Source of the DNA: Cognatazoarcus sp050305135
GTDB lineage: Bacteria; Pseudomonadota; Gammaproteobacteria; Burkholderiales; Rhodocyclaceae
Assembly: GCA_050305135.1 (NCBI GenBank)
Contig: JBNLET010000002.1
Span: 32,320-96,319, forward strand
Direction of reading: 5' to 3'
Length of the DNA: 64,000 nucleotides
Below the pieces are notes generated by a model. It had not been told where the DNA came from, did not search any database, and worked only from the letters and a program-made list of their open reading frames with translations. Below are positions 1 to 8,722 of the stretch, piece by piece. The number at the start of each line of letters is the position of its first letter. The first letter of the stretch is position 1. Position numbers and translations under genes: made by a program.

Positions 1-1
1 G

Positions 2-469
2 ATCACCAATGCGGGATCGATGGCTTTCCGGGCGCATTTCGTCGTTGCGATGCTCGCCTACAGCCTGTTTACCCTGGCGGCACTGCATGCGTTGTTGATG
101 GCGTTCGCCGAACGACGCTTGCACAGCGCGCGGCTGACCCGCGCATTCGCGCGTCTTCCACCGCTGTTGACGATGGAAGCCTTGTTGTTCCGCCTGATCG
201 GAATCGCCTTCGTGCTGCTGACGCTGACCCTGGTGTCCGGCGTGGTGTTCTCCGAATCGCTGTTCGGCAAGGCCTTTCGCTTCGATCACAAGACGGTGTT
301 CGCGGTCATTTCGTGGCTGCTGTTCGGCAGCCTGTTGATTGGACGCCACGTCTGGGGCTGGCGCGGTCGCGTGGCGCTGCGCTGGACGCTGGCCGGATTC
401 GTCGCGTTGATGTTCGCCTACGTGGGCAGCCGATTCGTGCTCGAAGTCGTGCTGCATCGGGTCGGCTGA
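2..469 (+). CDS. CcsA/YpjD-like cytochrome c assembly family membrane protein (3' part)
   Basis: The reading frame is open from the left edge, so the 5' part lies outside the window; 155 residues are visible. They form several hydrophobic segments, with conserved-looking histidines in RFDHKT and in the GRHVWGWRGR stretch, as in the C-terminal half of CcsA/CcmC-like proteins of the YpjD type. Family members of this type are inner-membrane proteins related to haem handlers, but the role of YpjD is not settled. In many betaproteobacteria this gene sits between ffh and a CNNM/CorC gene, and the next gene here is exactly that. The identification rests on this order and on the motifs. Confidence 0.75.
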   Translation: MTNAGSMAFRAHFVVAMLAYSLFTLAALHALLMAFAERRLHSARLTRAFARLPPLLTMEALLFRLIGIAFVLLTLTLVSGVVFSESLFGKAFRFDHKTVFAVISWLLFGSLLIGRHVWGWRGRVALRWTLAGFVALMFAYVGSRFVLEVVLHRVG

Positions 470-493
470 CCGTGCCGCGACCTCCGGCGGCTG

Positions 494-1813
494 GTGGCGC
501 CGCGGCGCAAACGGCATCGGACCACTGACGTGACGGACGCGCCGCTCGCGGTCAAGTTCGCCGCACTCGCGGTCCTGCTGGTTCTGTCCGGCGCGTTTTC
601 GATGGCGGAGACGGCCATGATGGCCGCCAACCGGTACCGGCTGCGTTCGCTGGCGGCGGGCGGCCAGCGGGGCGCGGCGCTGGCGCTCGAACTGCTCGGC
701 AAGACCGACCGGCTGCTCGGCGTAATCCTGCTGTTCAACAATCTGATCAACGCGGCTGCGGCAATGCTGGTCAGCGTGATCACGATCGACATGTTCGGCA
801 ACGAGGAATGGGCCCTCGGCCTGGCCACCGTGCTGGTGACCTTCCTGATCCTGGTGTTCTCCGAGATCACGCCGAAGGTCGTCGGGGCGAACCACGCCGA
901 CCGCCTGGCGATCTACGCTTCCTACGTGCTGAACGTGCTGCTGCGGGCCTCGAGCTTCGTCGTCAGCTTCGTGAACATCTTCGTCTTCGGCCTGCTGAAG
1001 GTCCTCGGCCTCAATCCCGCCGGCGGCGAGGAACGCCACCGGCTCGCACCCGAGGAACTGCGGGCGCTGGTGATCGAGTCCGGCCAGTACATACCGCAGA
1101 AGCACCGCTCGATCCTGGTCAACCTGTTCGAGTTGGAGGACATCGCGGTGGAGGACGTAATGACGCCGCGCAGCGCCATCGAGGCCATCGACCTGGCCGA
1201 ATCGATCGATGCCATCAAGCATCAGCTCGCCACCAGCTATCACACCCGCCTGCCGGTCTTCTCGGAGGAAATGGACGACATCGTCGGCGTTCTCCACTTG
1301 CGCCGGGTGCTGGGCAAAGCCGTGGATGCCGGTTTCGAAAAGGACGACATCAAGTCCCTGCTGCAGGAGCCCTATTTCATCCCGTCGAACACGCCGGTCT
1401 TCTCCCAGCTCAGGTTCTTCCAGGAGAACCGGCAGCGACTGGGTCTGGTGGTGGACGAATACGGCGAGTTGCTCGGACTGGTGACGCTCGAAGACATCAT
1501 CGAAGAACTGATCGGCAAGTTCACGACTTCGACGCCCGACGCCGGTGAACGCATTGCATGGGACGCCGACGGCACGGTCCTGGTGGACGGCGGTCAGGGC
1601 ATTCGGGATCTCAATCGGAAATTGGGGCTCAACCTTCCGGTGGACGGGCCGAAAACTATCAACGGGTTGCTTATCGAATACCTGCAGGAGATTCCGGAGA
1701 CCGGCCTTTCGGTGAAATTCGGCGACGTGCCGATCGAAGTCATCCAGACTCAGGACCGGATGGTCAGGACGGTTCGGATCTTCATGCCGAAAGCCAGCAG
1801 CAAGGAGAGTTGA
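494..1813 (+). CDS. HlyC/CorC (CNNM) family transporter with CBS domains
   Basis: The product is an integral membrane protein of 439 residues. An N-terminal DUF21/CNNM domain (about residues 15-185, several membrane spans, beginning with the typical SGAFSMAETAMMAANRYRL-type segment) is followed by a CBS pair (about 205-330, with VEDVMTPRSAIEAID) and a C-terminal CorC_HlyC domain (about 345-430). Members of the family are linked to Mg2+/Co2+ efflux or resistance; the substrate here is inferred only. Both possible starts are GTG, at 494 and in frame at 530; the later one gives a more usual N-terminus. The gene follows the CcsA-like gene by 24 nt and is probably co-transcribed. Confidence 0.9.
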   Translation: MAPRRKRHRTTDVTDAPLAVKFAALAVLLVLSGAFSMAETAMMAANRYRLRSLAAGGQRGAALALELLGKTDRLLGVILLFNNLINAAAAMLVSVITIDMFGNEEWALGLATVLVTFLILVFSEITPKVVGANHADRLAIYASYVLNVLLRASSFVVSFVNIFVFGLLKVLGLNPAGGEERHRLAPEELRALVIESGQYIPQKHRSILVNLFELEDIAVEDVMTPRSAIEAIDLAESIDAIKHQLATSYHTRLPVFSEEMDDIVGVLHLRRVLGKAVDAGFEKDDIKSLLQEPYFIPSNTPVFSQLRFFQENRQRLGLVVDEYGELLGLVTLEDIIEELIGKFTTSTPDAGERIAWDADGTVLVDGGQGIRDLNRKLGLNLPVDGPKTINGLLIEYLQEIPETGLSVKFGDVPIEVIQTQDRMVRTVRIFMPKASSKES

Positions 1814-1892
1814 TCGCGACTGACGTGTCGGATGGCTTTACAGCAACGAAGCCGGCATGCAACATGCGCGCGGTCTATCGACAAGGGACGAA

Positions 1893-3611
1893 ATGGCAGC
1901 AAAACCGCAGATCGCGATGAGTGGTCTCGCACGCGCGCTTGTCCAGCAGGGCAAGCTGAGCGAGGACGACGCCCTGGCCTGCAGCCAGCCGGCACCGGGG
2001 ACGGTCAACCCCTTCCTGTCCGCGCTGATCGAGAAAAAGCTCATGGGCGCCCTCGACATCGCCCGCTTTTCGGCCGAGACCTTCGGCTACCCACTGTTCG
2101 ACGTTGCTGCCTTCGACCCGTCGAACGTCCCGCGCGATGCGATCGACAAGAAGCTGATCACTAAGCACGAGGTGCTGGCGCTGGGCAAGCGCGGCAACCG
2201 GCTGACCGTGGCGATGGCCGATCCGACCAACATCCGAGCGCTGGACGAGATCCGCTTCCAGACCGGCCAATCGGTGGACCCGGTGGTCGTCGAACTGCCC
2301 AAGTTGCTCGACCTGATTCACATCCAGAGCGAGAGTGCGTCGGATTCGCTGAAGGAGCTGACCGGTGAAGATTTCGACATGGATCTTCTCAGTCAGGAAG
2401 CGCCCGGCGAGCAGGCCGAGGAGGACGTCGGCGCCGCCGACGTCGACGACGCGCCGGTCGTCCGCTTCATCCAGAAGATGCTCGTGGATGCGATCAATGA
2501 AGGCGCCTCGGACATCCACTTCGAGCCCTACGAGAAGTACTACCGCATCCGCTTCCGTACCGACGGCATCCTGCGCGAGATCGCCCAGCCGCCGCTGATC
2601 CTGCGGGAAAAAATCGCAGCCAGGATCAAGGTCATCTCGAGGCTCGACATCTCGGAAAAGCGGGTGCCGCAGGACGGCCGCATGAAGCTGGTCCTGTCCA
2701 AGAACAAGGCCATCGATTTCCGCGTCTCGACGCTGCCGACGCTGCACGGCGAAAAGATCGTGATGCGTATCCTGGACCCCTCCTCGGCGATGCTCGGCAT
2801 CGACGCGCTGGGCTACGAGCCGGCGCAGAGGGCGGCGCTGCTCCATGCCATCGAGCGCCCCTACGGCATGATCCTGGTGACCGGCCCGACCGGCAGCGGC
2901 AAGACCGTGTCGCTCTACACCTGCCTCAACCTGTTGAACAAGGCGGGCGTCAATATTTCGACGGCCGAGGATCCGGCCGAGATCAACCTGCCGGGCATCA
3001 ATCAGGTCAACGTCAATGACAAGGCCGGCCTGACCTTCGCCGCCGCGCTGAAATCCTTCCTGCGGCAGGACCCGGACATCATCATGGTGGGCGAGATCCG
3101 CGACCTGGAAACCTCCGAGATCGCCATCAAGGCAGCCCAGACCGGCCACCTGGTGCTGTCGACGCTGCACACCAACGACGCGCCGACGACGCTGGAACGC
3201 TTGCGCAACATGGGCGTCGCGCCGTTCAACATCGCGTCCTCTGTGATCCTGATCACTGCCCAGCGACTGGCGCGCCGGCTGTGCTCGTGCAAGAAGCCGA
3301 TGGAAATTCCGGAGCAGGCGCTGCTGGACGCCGGCTTCCAACAGGAGGACCTGGACGGTTCCTGGCAGCCCTACGGTCCGGTCGGTTGCGACCGCTGCAA
3401 GGGCAGCGGCTACAAGGGGCGCGTCGGCATCTACCAGGTAATGCCGATCTCCGAAGAGATGACGACCATCATCATGAACAACGGGAACTCCCTCGACCTC
3501 GCCGAGCAGGCACAGAAGGACGGGGTCAAGGACCTTCGCCAGTCGGGACTGCTGAAGGTCAGGCAGGGCGTGACTTCGCTGGCCGAGGTTCTGGCCACAA
3601 CGAACGATTGA
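1893..3611 (+). CDS. pilB: Type IV pilus assembly ATPase PilB
   Basis: This is the hexameric cytoplasmic ATPase that powers pilus extension. The 572-residue product has an N-terminal MshEN/GSPII_E domain, a Walker A motif GPTGSGKT (about residues 331-338), a Walker B region PDIIMVGEIRD (about 393) and the C-terminal zinc-binding cysteines CSCKK and CDRCKG that are typical of PilB/GspE. An ATG at 1857 is in frame, but the ATG at 1893 is preceded by AAGGGA at proper spacing and gives the usual MAAKP-type N-terminus, so it was chosen. It is the first gene of pilB-pilC-pilD. No pilin gene is present in the window. Confidence 0.96.
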   Translation: MAAKPQIAMSGLARALVQQGKLSEDDALACSQPAPGTVNPFLSALIEKKLMGALDIARFSAETFGYPLFDVAAFDPSNVPRDAIDKKLITKHEVLALGKRGNRLTVAMADPTNIRALDEIRFQTGQSVDPVVVELPKLLDLIHIQSESASDSLKELTGEDFDMDLLSQEAPGEQAEEDVGAADVDDAPVVRFIQKMLVDAINEGASDIHFEPYEKYYRIRFRTDGILREIAQPPLILREKIAARIKVISRLDISEKRVPQDGRMKLVLSKNKAIDFRVSTLPTLHGEKIVMRILDPSSAMLGIDALGYEPAQRAALLHAIERPYGMILVTGPTGSGKTVSLYTCLNLLNKAGVNISTAEDPAEINLPGINQVNVNDKAGLTFAAALKSFLRQDPDIIMVGEIRDLETSEIAIKAAQTGHLVLSTLHTNDAPTTLERLRNMGVAPFNIASSVILITAQRLARRLCSCKKPMEIPEQALLDAGFQQEDLDGSWQPYGPVGCDRCKGSGYKGRVGIYQVMPISEEMTTIIMNNGNSLDLAEQAQKDGVKDLRQSGLLKVRQGVTSLAEVLATTND

Positions 3612-3631
3612 AGCAATAGGGGATTTAAGCG

Positions 3632-4864
3632 ATGGCAACCAGTAGTCGCGCCGTAAAGCGGCCGGGAACCCCTTCCGAACAGCTCTACGTCTGGGAAGGC
3701 AAAGACAAGTCCGGCAAGATGATCCGCGGCGAACTTCGCGCCGCCGGCGAGAAGGTTGTGCAGGCCACGCTGCGCCGGCAGGGCATTCTCGTGACCAAGG
3801 TGCGCAAACAGAAGCTGTCGCGCGGACGCAAGATCACCGACAAGGACATCGCGCTGTTCACGCGCCAGTTGGCGACGATGATGAAATCCGGCGTGCCGCT
3901 GCTGCAGGCCTTCGACATCGGCATCAAGGGCTGCGGCAACCCCTCGCTGGGCAGGATGCTGAACGAGATCCGCAACGACGTCGAAACCGGTGCCAGCCTG
4001 TCGCAGGCCTTCCGCAAGCACCCCGTCCATTTCGACGCCTTGTACTGCAACCTGATCGCCGCCGGCGAACAGGCCGGCATCCTGGATTCGCTGCTGGATC
4101 GCTTGGCTGTCTACAAGGAGAAGATCCTCGCCATCAAGAGCAAGATCAAGTCGGCGATGTTCTATCCGATCTCGGTCATCGTCGTGGCGGCGATCGTCGT
4201 GACGGTGATCATGCTGTTCGTCGTACCGGAGTTCAAGAAGGTCTTCAAATCGTTCGGCGCCGACCTGCCGGCACCGACGCTGATGGTGATCGCTATTTCC
4301 GACGCCTTCGTCGCGAACTGGTACCTGATCTTCGGCGCGCTGGCCGCCATAGTCTTCGGCATCAGCTATAGCTACAAGCGCTCGCCGGCGATGCAGATCG
4401 CGGTCGATCGCATGGTGCTGCAGATCCCGGTCGTCGGCGAGATCATTCGCAAGGCGACGATCGCCCGCTGGACCCGAACGCTGTCGACGATGTTCGCCGC
4501 CGGCGTACCGCTGGTCGAGGCGCTGGATTCGGTCGGCGGCGCGTCCGGCAACTACGTCTATCTGACCGCAACCAAGCAGATCCAGACCGAGGTCAGCACC
4601 GGCACCAGCCTGACCGTCGCGATGCAGAACGCCAAGGTGTTTCCGACCATGTGCGTGCAGATGGTGTCGATCGGCGAAGAATCCGGCCAGCTCGACTCGA
4701 TGCTCGCCAAGGTGGCCGACTTCTTCGAGGCCGACGTGGACGATGCGGTCGCGGGTCTGTCGCAACTGCTCGAGCCGATGATCATGGTCTTCCTCGGTAC
4801 CATCATCGGCGGCCTGGTGGTCGCGATGTACCTGCCGATCTTCAAGCTCGGCCAGGTCGTCTGA
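3632..4864 (+). CDS. pilC: Type IV pilus inner-membrane platform protein PilC
   Basis: The product has 410 residues, the usual length for PilC/GspF. It carries two T2SSF domains (about residues 75-195 and 280-400), each starting with the FTRQLATMMKSGVPLLQAF-like signature, and three membrane segments (near 175-200, 225-245 and 380-402). It is the inner-membrane platform on which PilB acts during pilin polymerisation. The ATG is preceded by an AGGGGAT ribosome site. It lies 20 nt after pilB and 25 nt before pilD, so the three form one operon. Confidence 0.96.
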   Translation: MATSSRAVKRPGTPSEQLYVWEGKDKSGKMIRGELRAAGEKVVQATLRRQGILVTKVRKQKLSRGRKITDKDIALFTRQLATMMKSGVPLLQAFDIGIKGCGNPSLGRMLNEIRNDVETGASLSQAFRKHPVHFDALYCNLIAAGEQAGILDSLLDRLAVYKEKILAIKSKIKSAMFYPISVIVVAAIVVTVIMLFVVPEFKKVFKSFGADLPAPTLMVIAISDAFVANWYLIFGALAAIVFGISYSYKRSPAMQIAVDRMVLQIPVVGEIIRKATIARWTRTLSTMFAAGVPLVEALDSVGGASGNYVYLTATKQIQTEVSTGTSLTVAMQNAKVFPTMCVQMVSIGEESGQLDSMLAKVADFFEADVDDAVAGLSQLLEPMIMVFLGTIIGGLVVAMYLPIFKLGQVV

Positions 4865-4889
4865 GCCGCAACCCGCAAGCGAGCCGCTC

Positions 4890-5741
4890 GTGCCATATCC
4901 GATCCCGGACGGCCCCCTGCTGTCCGTTTCAGTCGCCTTGCTCGGCCTCTTCGTCGGCAGCTTCCTGAACGTCGTCATCCATCGGCTGCCGCGCATGATG
5001 GAGCGCGAGTGGAACGAGCAGGCGGCAGAATTGCGGGGCGAGCCCCCGCCCGCGCAAGAGCGCTTCAATCTCGCGACGCCGCGCTCGCGCTGCCCACACT
5101 GCGGGCACCAGATCTCGACGCTGGAGAACATCCCGCTGCTGAGTTTCGTCTTGCAGCGCGGACGCTGCCGCCATTGCGGCGCCGGTATCGGCCTGCGCTA
5201 TCCGCTGGTGGAAGCCCTGTCGGCCGTGCTCTGCGTAGGCGCAGCGATTCACTTCGGGGCCGGCCCCCAGTTGCTGGCCGCGCTGCCGTTCATCTGGATG
5301 ATGATTGCGCTGGCCTTCATCGACTTCGACACGCAGCTCCTGCCCGACAGCATCACGCTGTCTCTGCTGTGGCTCGGCCTGCTGGTCAATCTGAACGGCA
5401 CCTTCGCCAGCCTGGAATCCGCGGTCATCGGCGCAGCAGTCGGCTATCTGCTGCTGTGGTCGGTGTATTGGCTGTTCAAGCTGCTGACCGGCAAGGAGGG
5501 CATGGGCTACGGCGATTTCAAGCTGTTGGCGGCGATCGGCGCCTGGTTCGGCTGGCAGATGCTGCCGCTGACGATCATCCTGTCGTCGGCGGTCGGCGCG
5601 TTGGTCGGCATCGCGCTGATCGTCTTCGCCCGGCACGGCCGCAACGTGCCCATCCCGTTCGGCCCCTATCTTGCCGCCGCCGGCCTGCTGGCCCTGTTTT
5701 TCGGTGAGCGGATCACGGCAGCCTACCTGGGCACGCTCTGA
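4890..5741 (+). CDS. pilD: Prepilin peptidase / N-methyltransferase PilD
   Basis: This inner-membrane aspartic protease cleaves and N-methylates type IV prepilins. The 283-residue product has an N-terminal membrane span, a cytoplasmic loop with two zinc-binding CxxC pairs (C68/C71 and C93/C96) and several more membrane spans. The C-terminal A24 peptidase domain shows the GYGDFKLLAAIGAWFG signature (GxGD catalytic aspartate) and a first aspartate in the IDFDTQLLPD region. Translation starts at GTG. In many relatives pilD is followed by coaE, zapD and yacG; here it is followed by an fmdB-like gene. Confidence 0.95.
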   Translation: MPYPIPDGPLLSVSVALLGLFVGSFLNVVIHRLPRMMEREWNEQAAELRGEPPPAQERFNLATPRSRCPHCGHQISTLENIPLLSFVLQRGRCRHCGAGIGLRYPLVEALSAVLCVGAAIHFGAGPQLLAALPFIWMMIALAFIDFDTQLLPDSITLSLLWLGLLVNLNGTFASLESAVIGAAVGYLLLWSVYWLFKLLTGKEGMGYGDFKLLAAIGAWFGWQMLPLTIILSSAVGALVGIALIVFARHGRNVPIPFGPYLAAAGLLALFFGERITAAYLGTL

Positions 5742-5872
5742 AGGGTCCGCGGCTCGGCCGCAGCGCTTGAGTCGAACGTTTCCGCCCCCATATGGATCGC
5801 GGAGCGCGTTTCGCGCTTTCAGACTATGTTGCGATGCGCTAGACTCACGCGCTTGATTTTGCGGAGGTAATC

Positions 5873-6133
5873 ATGCCGATCTACGAATATCGCTGTGATG
5901 CTTGCGGCTTTCAGAAGGAGCACCTGCAGAAGATGAGTGACGCCCATCTCGTCACCTGCCCGGACTGCGGTTCCGATGCCTACAAGCGCCAGCTCAGTGC
6001 CGCCGGCTTCCAGCTCAAGGGAAGCGGCTGGTATGCGACGGACTTCAAGGGTTGCCCCGCCAAGCCGACCGAATCCAAGTCGGCCGAAGCGCCTGCGGCC
6101 ACCCCCTGCGGTGGTAGCTGCGCCTGCCATTGA
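5873..6133 (+). CDS. FmdB-type zinc ribbon protein
   Basis: A small protein of 86 residues starting MPIYEYRCDACG, the classic FmdB/CxxC_CxxC_SSSS beginning. Cysteine pairs C8/C11 and C29/C32 should form a zinc ribbon, and the tail ends in a second cysteine-rich patch, CGGSCACH. The family was named for a regulatory role in formamidase operons, but most members have no known function. A strong GGAGGTAA ribosome site precedes the ATG. It lies 7 nt upstream of the DUF502 gene and heads a fmdB-DUF502-aspS row that is common in betaproteobacteria. Confidence 0.9.
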   Translation: MPIYEYRCDACGFQKEHLQKMSDAHLVTCPDCGSDAYKRQLSAAGFQLKGSGWYATDFKGCPAKPTESKSAEAPAATPCGGSCACH

Positions 6134-6140
6134 GCGCTGA

Positions 6141-6773
6141 ATGAAGAAATACTTCATCACCGGGCTGCTGATCTGGATCCCGCTGATCATCACGGTGATG
6201 GTCATGGCCTGGATCGTCGGCACCCTCGACCAGTTGCTGCTGCTGGTGCCGGAGCGCTATCGCCCGGACACCGTGCTCGGCTTCCACGTGCCCGGCCTGG
6301 GCGTCGTCCTGGCCCTCACGATCCTGCTGGTGACGGGCCTGGTCGGTGCCAACGTGCTGGGCCAGAAGATCGTCGAGGGCTGGGAACTGCTGCTGTCGCG
6401 GATCCCGGTAGTGAAATCCATCTACTACAGCGTCAAGCAGGTCTCGGACACGCTCTTTTCCAGCAGTGGCCAGGCGTTCCGCAAGGCCCTGCTGGTGCAA
6501 TACCCCCGCCAGGGTGCCTGGACGATCGCCTTTCTGACCGGCACGCCGGGCGGGGATCCCGCCCGCCACCTGGAGGGCGACTACGTCAGCGTCTACGTTC
6601 CGACCACGCCGAACCCGACGTCGGGCTTCTTCCTGATGCTGCCGCGCCGCGACGTGATCGAACTCGACATGAGTGTAGACGAGGCGCTGAAATACATCAT
6701 CTCGATGGGCGTGGTCGCGCCCGGAACGAAGCGTACGGAGCGGCTGGCGGCCGAATCGACGCTGCCCCAATAA
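6141..6773 (+). CDS. DUF502 family membrane protein
   Basis: The 210-residue product begins MKKYFITGLLIWIPLIITV and has two membrane spans (about residues 5-27 and 52-75) followed by a soluble domain with the PNPTSGFFLMLPR stretch typical of DUF502. The molecular role of the family is unknown; plant relatives are known as LCV/COV membrane proteins. It sits between the fmdB-like gene (7 nt away) and aspS (45 nt away), an order often conserved in proteobacteria, so co-transcription with aspS is likely. The family assignment is firm; the function is open. Confidence 0.9.
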   Translation: MKKYFITGLLIWIPLIITVMVMAWIVGTLDQLLLLVPERYRPDTVLGFHVPGLGVVLALTILLVTGLVGANVLGQKIVEGWELLLSRIPVVKSIYYSVKQVSDTLFSSSGQAFRKALLVQYPRQGAWTIAFLTGTPGGDPARHLEGDYVSVYVPTTPNPTSGFFLMLPRRDVIELDMSVDEALKYIISMGVVAPGTKRTERLAAESTLPQ

Positions 6774-6818
6774 ACCAACCGCGCCCGATTCCTCGCCGGC
6801 GCACCGGATTCCACAGCA

Positions 6819-8621
6819 ATGCGAACCAACTACTGCGGGCTGATCGACGCCCAATACCTAGACCAGACCATCATCCTGTGCGGCTGGGTACACCGCCGAC
6901 GGGACCATGGCGGCGTGATCTTCATCGACCTGCGCGACCGCGCGGGACTGGTCCAGGTGGTTTGCGACCCGGACCGGCCCGAGATGTTCGCCATTGCCGA
7001 ATCGATCCGCAACGAGTTCGTACTGCGCATCGAAGGCCGCGTGCGCCGTCGTCCGGAAGGTACCGAGAATACGACGCTGACCTCCGGCGCGATCGAAGTC
7101 CTGTGCCATCAGATTGAGATACTGAACGCCTCGGCCACCCCGCCATTCCAGCTCGACGACGAGAACCTGTCCGAAACCACGCGCCTGACGCACCGGGTGA
7201 TCGACTTGCGCCGCCCGCAGATGCAGCACAACCTGATGCTGCGCTACCGCACCTCGATGGCGTTCCGTCGCTTCCTCGACGCGCAGGGCTTCATCGACAT
7301 CGAGACGCCGATGCTGACCAAGAGCACGCCCGAGGGCGCGCGCGACTACCTGGTACCGTCCCGCGTCCATCCGGGCCACTTCTTCGCCCTGCCCCAGTCG
7401 CCGCAGTTGTTCAAGCAATTGCTGATGGTGGCCGGCTACGACCGCTACTACCAGATCACCAAGTGCTTCCGCGACGAGGACCTGCGCGCCGACCGCCAGC
7501 CCGAATTCACCCAGATCGACCTCGAGACCTCCTTCTTGAACGAGTCCGAGATCACGGGTCTGGTCGAGGAGATGGTGCGCACGGTGTTCGCCGAGGTGCT
7601 CGACGTGGCGCTGCCGAAACCTTTCCAGCGCATTTCGTTCGCCGAGGCGATGAGCCGCTTCGGTTCCGACAAGCCGGATCTGCGCGTCACGCTGGAGCTC
7701 ACCGAGGTCACCGACGTCGTGCGCGACGTGGCCTTCAAGGTCTTTTCCGGCCCGGCCAACCAGCCCAACGGCCGCGTCGCAGCGCTGCGCATCCCGGGCG
7801 GTGCCGGCCTGACGCGCGGCGAGATCGACGAATACACCCGCTTCGTGGGCATCTACGGCGCGCGGGGGCTGGCCTACATTAAGGTCAACGACGCCTCGAA
7901 GCTGAACGAGGAAGGCCTGCAGTCGCCGATCGTCAAGAACCTGCACGAGAAGGCGCTGGGCGAGATCATCGCGCGCACCGGCGCGGAAAGCGGCGACCTG
8001 ATCTTCTTCGGTGCCGACAAGGCCAAGGTGGTCAATGACGCCCTCGGCGCGCTGCGTGCCAAGATCGGCCACGAGAAGGGCTTCCTGACCGGCGAGACCT
8101 GGGCGCCGATATGGGTGGAGGACTTCCCGATGTTCGAGTACGACGACGAGGACCAGCGCTGGGTGGCCTGCCACCACCCCTTCACCAGCCCGAAGGACGA
8201 ACACCTCGGCCTGCTGACCGAGGACCCGGGCCGCTGTCTCGCCAAGGCCTACGACCTGGCATTGAACGGCTGGGAGATCGGCGGCGGTTCGGTCCGTATC
8301 CACCGCGCCGACGTGCAGGAGCAGGTCTTCGCGGCACTCGGCATCGGCGAGGAGGAAGCCCGCGCCAAGTTCGGCTTCCTGCTCGACGCGCTGCGCTTCG
8401 GCGCGCCGCCGCACGGCGGCCTGGCCTTCGGCCTCGACCGCATCGTCACCTTGATGACCGGCGCGGAATCGATTCGCGACGTCATTGCGTTTCCGAAGAC
8501 CCAGCGCGCCCAGTGCCTGCTGACCGATGCCCCGTCCGGTGTGGACGAGCGCCAGTTGCGCGATCTTCATGTCCGCCTGCGCCAGAAGACCAGCACCGAG
8601 GTCCAGGTCGACGAGGCCTGA
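6819..8621 (+). CDS. aspS: Aspartate--tRNA ligase (probably non-discriminating)
   Basis: This class II synthetase charges tRNA-Asp. It has 600 residues: an OB-fold anticodon-binding domain (1-105), the class II catalytic core with the bacterial GAD insertion (about 285-405), and motif 3 GLAFGLDRIVTLMTG near the C-terminus. The anticodon domain reads RRRDHGG, with His30-Gly31 where Asn-discriminating enzymes such as that of E. coli have Leu. This is the signature of non-discriminating AspRS, which also makes Asp-tRNA-Asn for GatCAB. An intrinsic terminator follows at 8660-8700. Confidence 0.97.
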   Translation: MRTNYCGLIDAQYLDQTIILCGWVHRRRDHGGVIFIDLRDRAGLVQVVCDPDRPEMFAIAESIRNEFVLRIEGRVRRRPEGTENTTLTSGAIEVLCHQIEILNASATPPFQLDDENLSETTRLTHRVIDLRRPQMQHNLMLRYRTSMAFRRFLDAQGFIDIETPMLTKSTPEGARDYLVPSRVHPGHFFALPQSPQLFKQLLMVAGYDRYYQITKCFRDEDLRADRQPEFTQIDLETSFLNESEITGLVEEMVRTVFAEVLDVALPKPFQRISFAEAMSRFGSDKPDLRVTLELTEVTDVVRDVAFKVFSGPANQPNGRVAALRIPGGAGLTRGEIDEYTRFVGIYGARGLAYIKVNDASKLNEEGLQSPIVKNLHEKALGEIIARTGAESGDLIFFGADKAKVVNDALGALRAKIGHEKGFLTGETWAPIWVEDFPMFEYDDEDQRWVACHHPFTSPKDEHLGLLTEDPGRCLAKAYDLALNGWEIGGGSVRIHRADVQEQVFAALGIGEEEARAKFGFLLDALRFGAPPHGGLAFGLDRIVTLMTGAESIRDVIAFPKTQRAQCLLTDAPSGVDERQLRDLHVRLRQKTSTEVQVDEA

Positions 8622-8659
8622 GCAAACCCCCTGCCGGCCCGACCGGCCGGCTCAAGAAA

Positions 8660-8700
8660 GGTCGCGCCAAGCCGATGATCTCGGCAGCGCGACCATTTTT
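8660..8700 (+). terminator. Rho-independent terminator after aspS
   Basis: GGTCGCGC (8660-8667) pairs perfectly with GCGCGACC (8687-8694), and an inner GCCGA (8671-8675) pairs with TCGGC (8681-8685). The hairpin is followed by ATTTTT. It separates the aspS transcript from the TPR protein gene that starts at 8723, which therefore needs its own promoter or read-through. Confidence 0.8.
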
Positions 8701-8722
8701 CGTTCACCCGCATCCAGTCCGA

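Noticed and set aside
1875..3638. A 587-residue open frame antisense to pilB, and similar long antisense frames opposite ftsK, aspS, copA and hppA
   Set aside because: High GC makes stop-free antisense frames common. The translations are rich in Arg, Gly and Gln repeats without recognisable domains, and the sense genes are certain.
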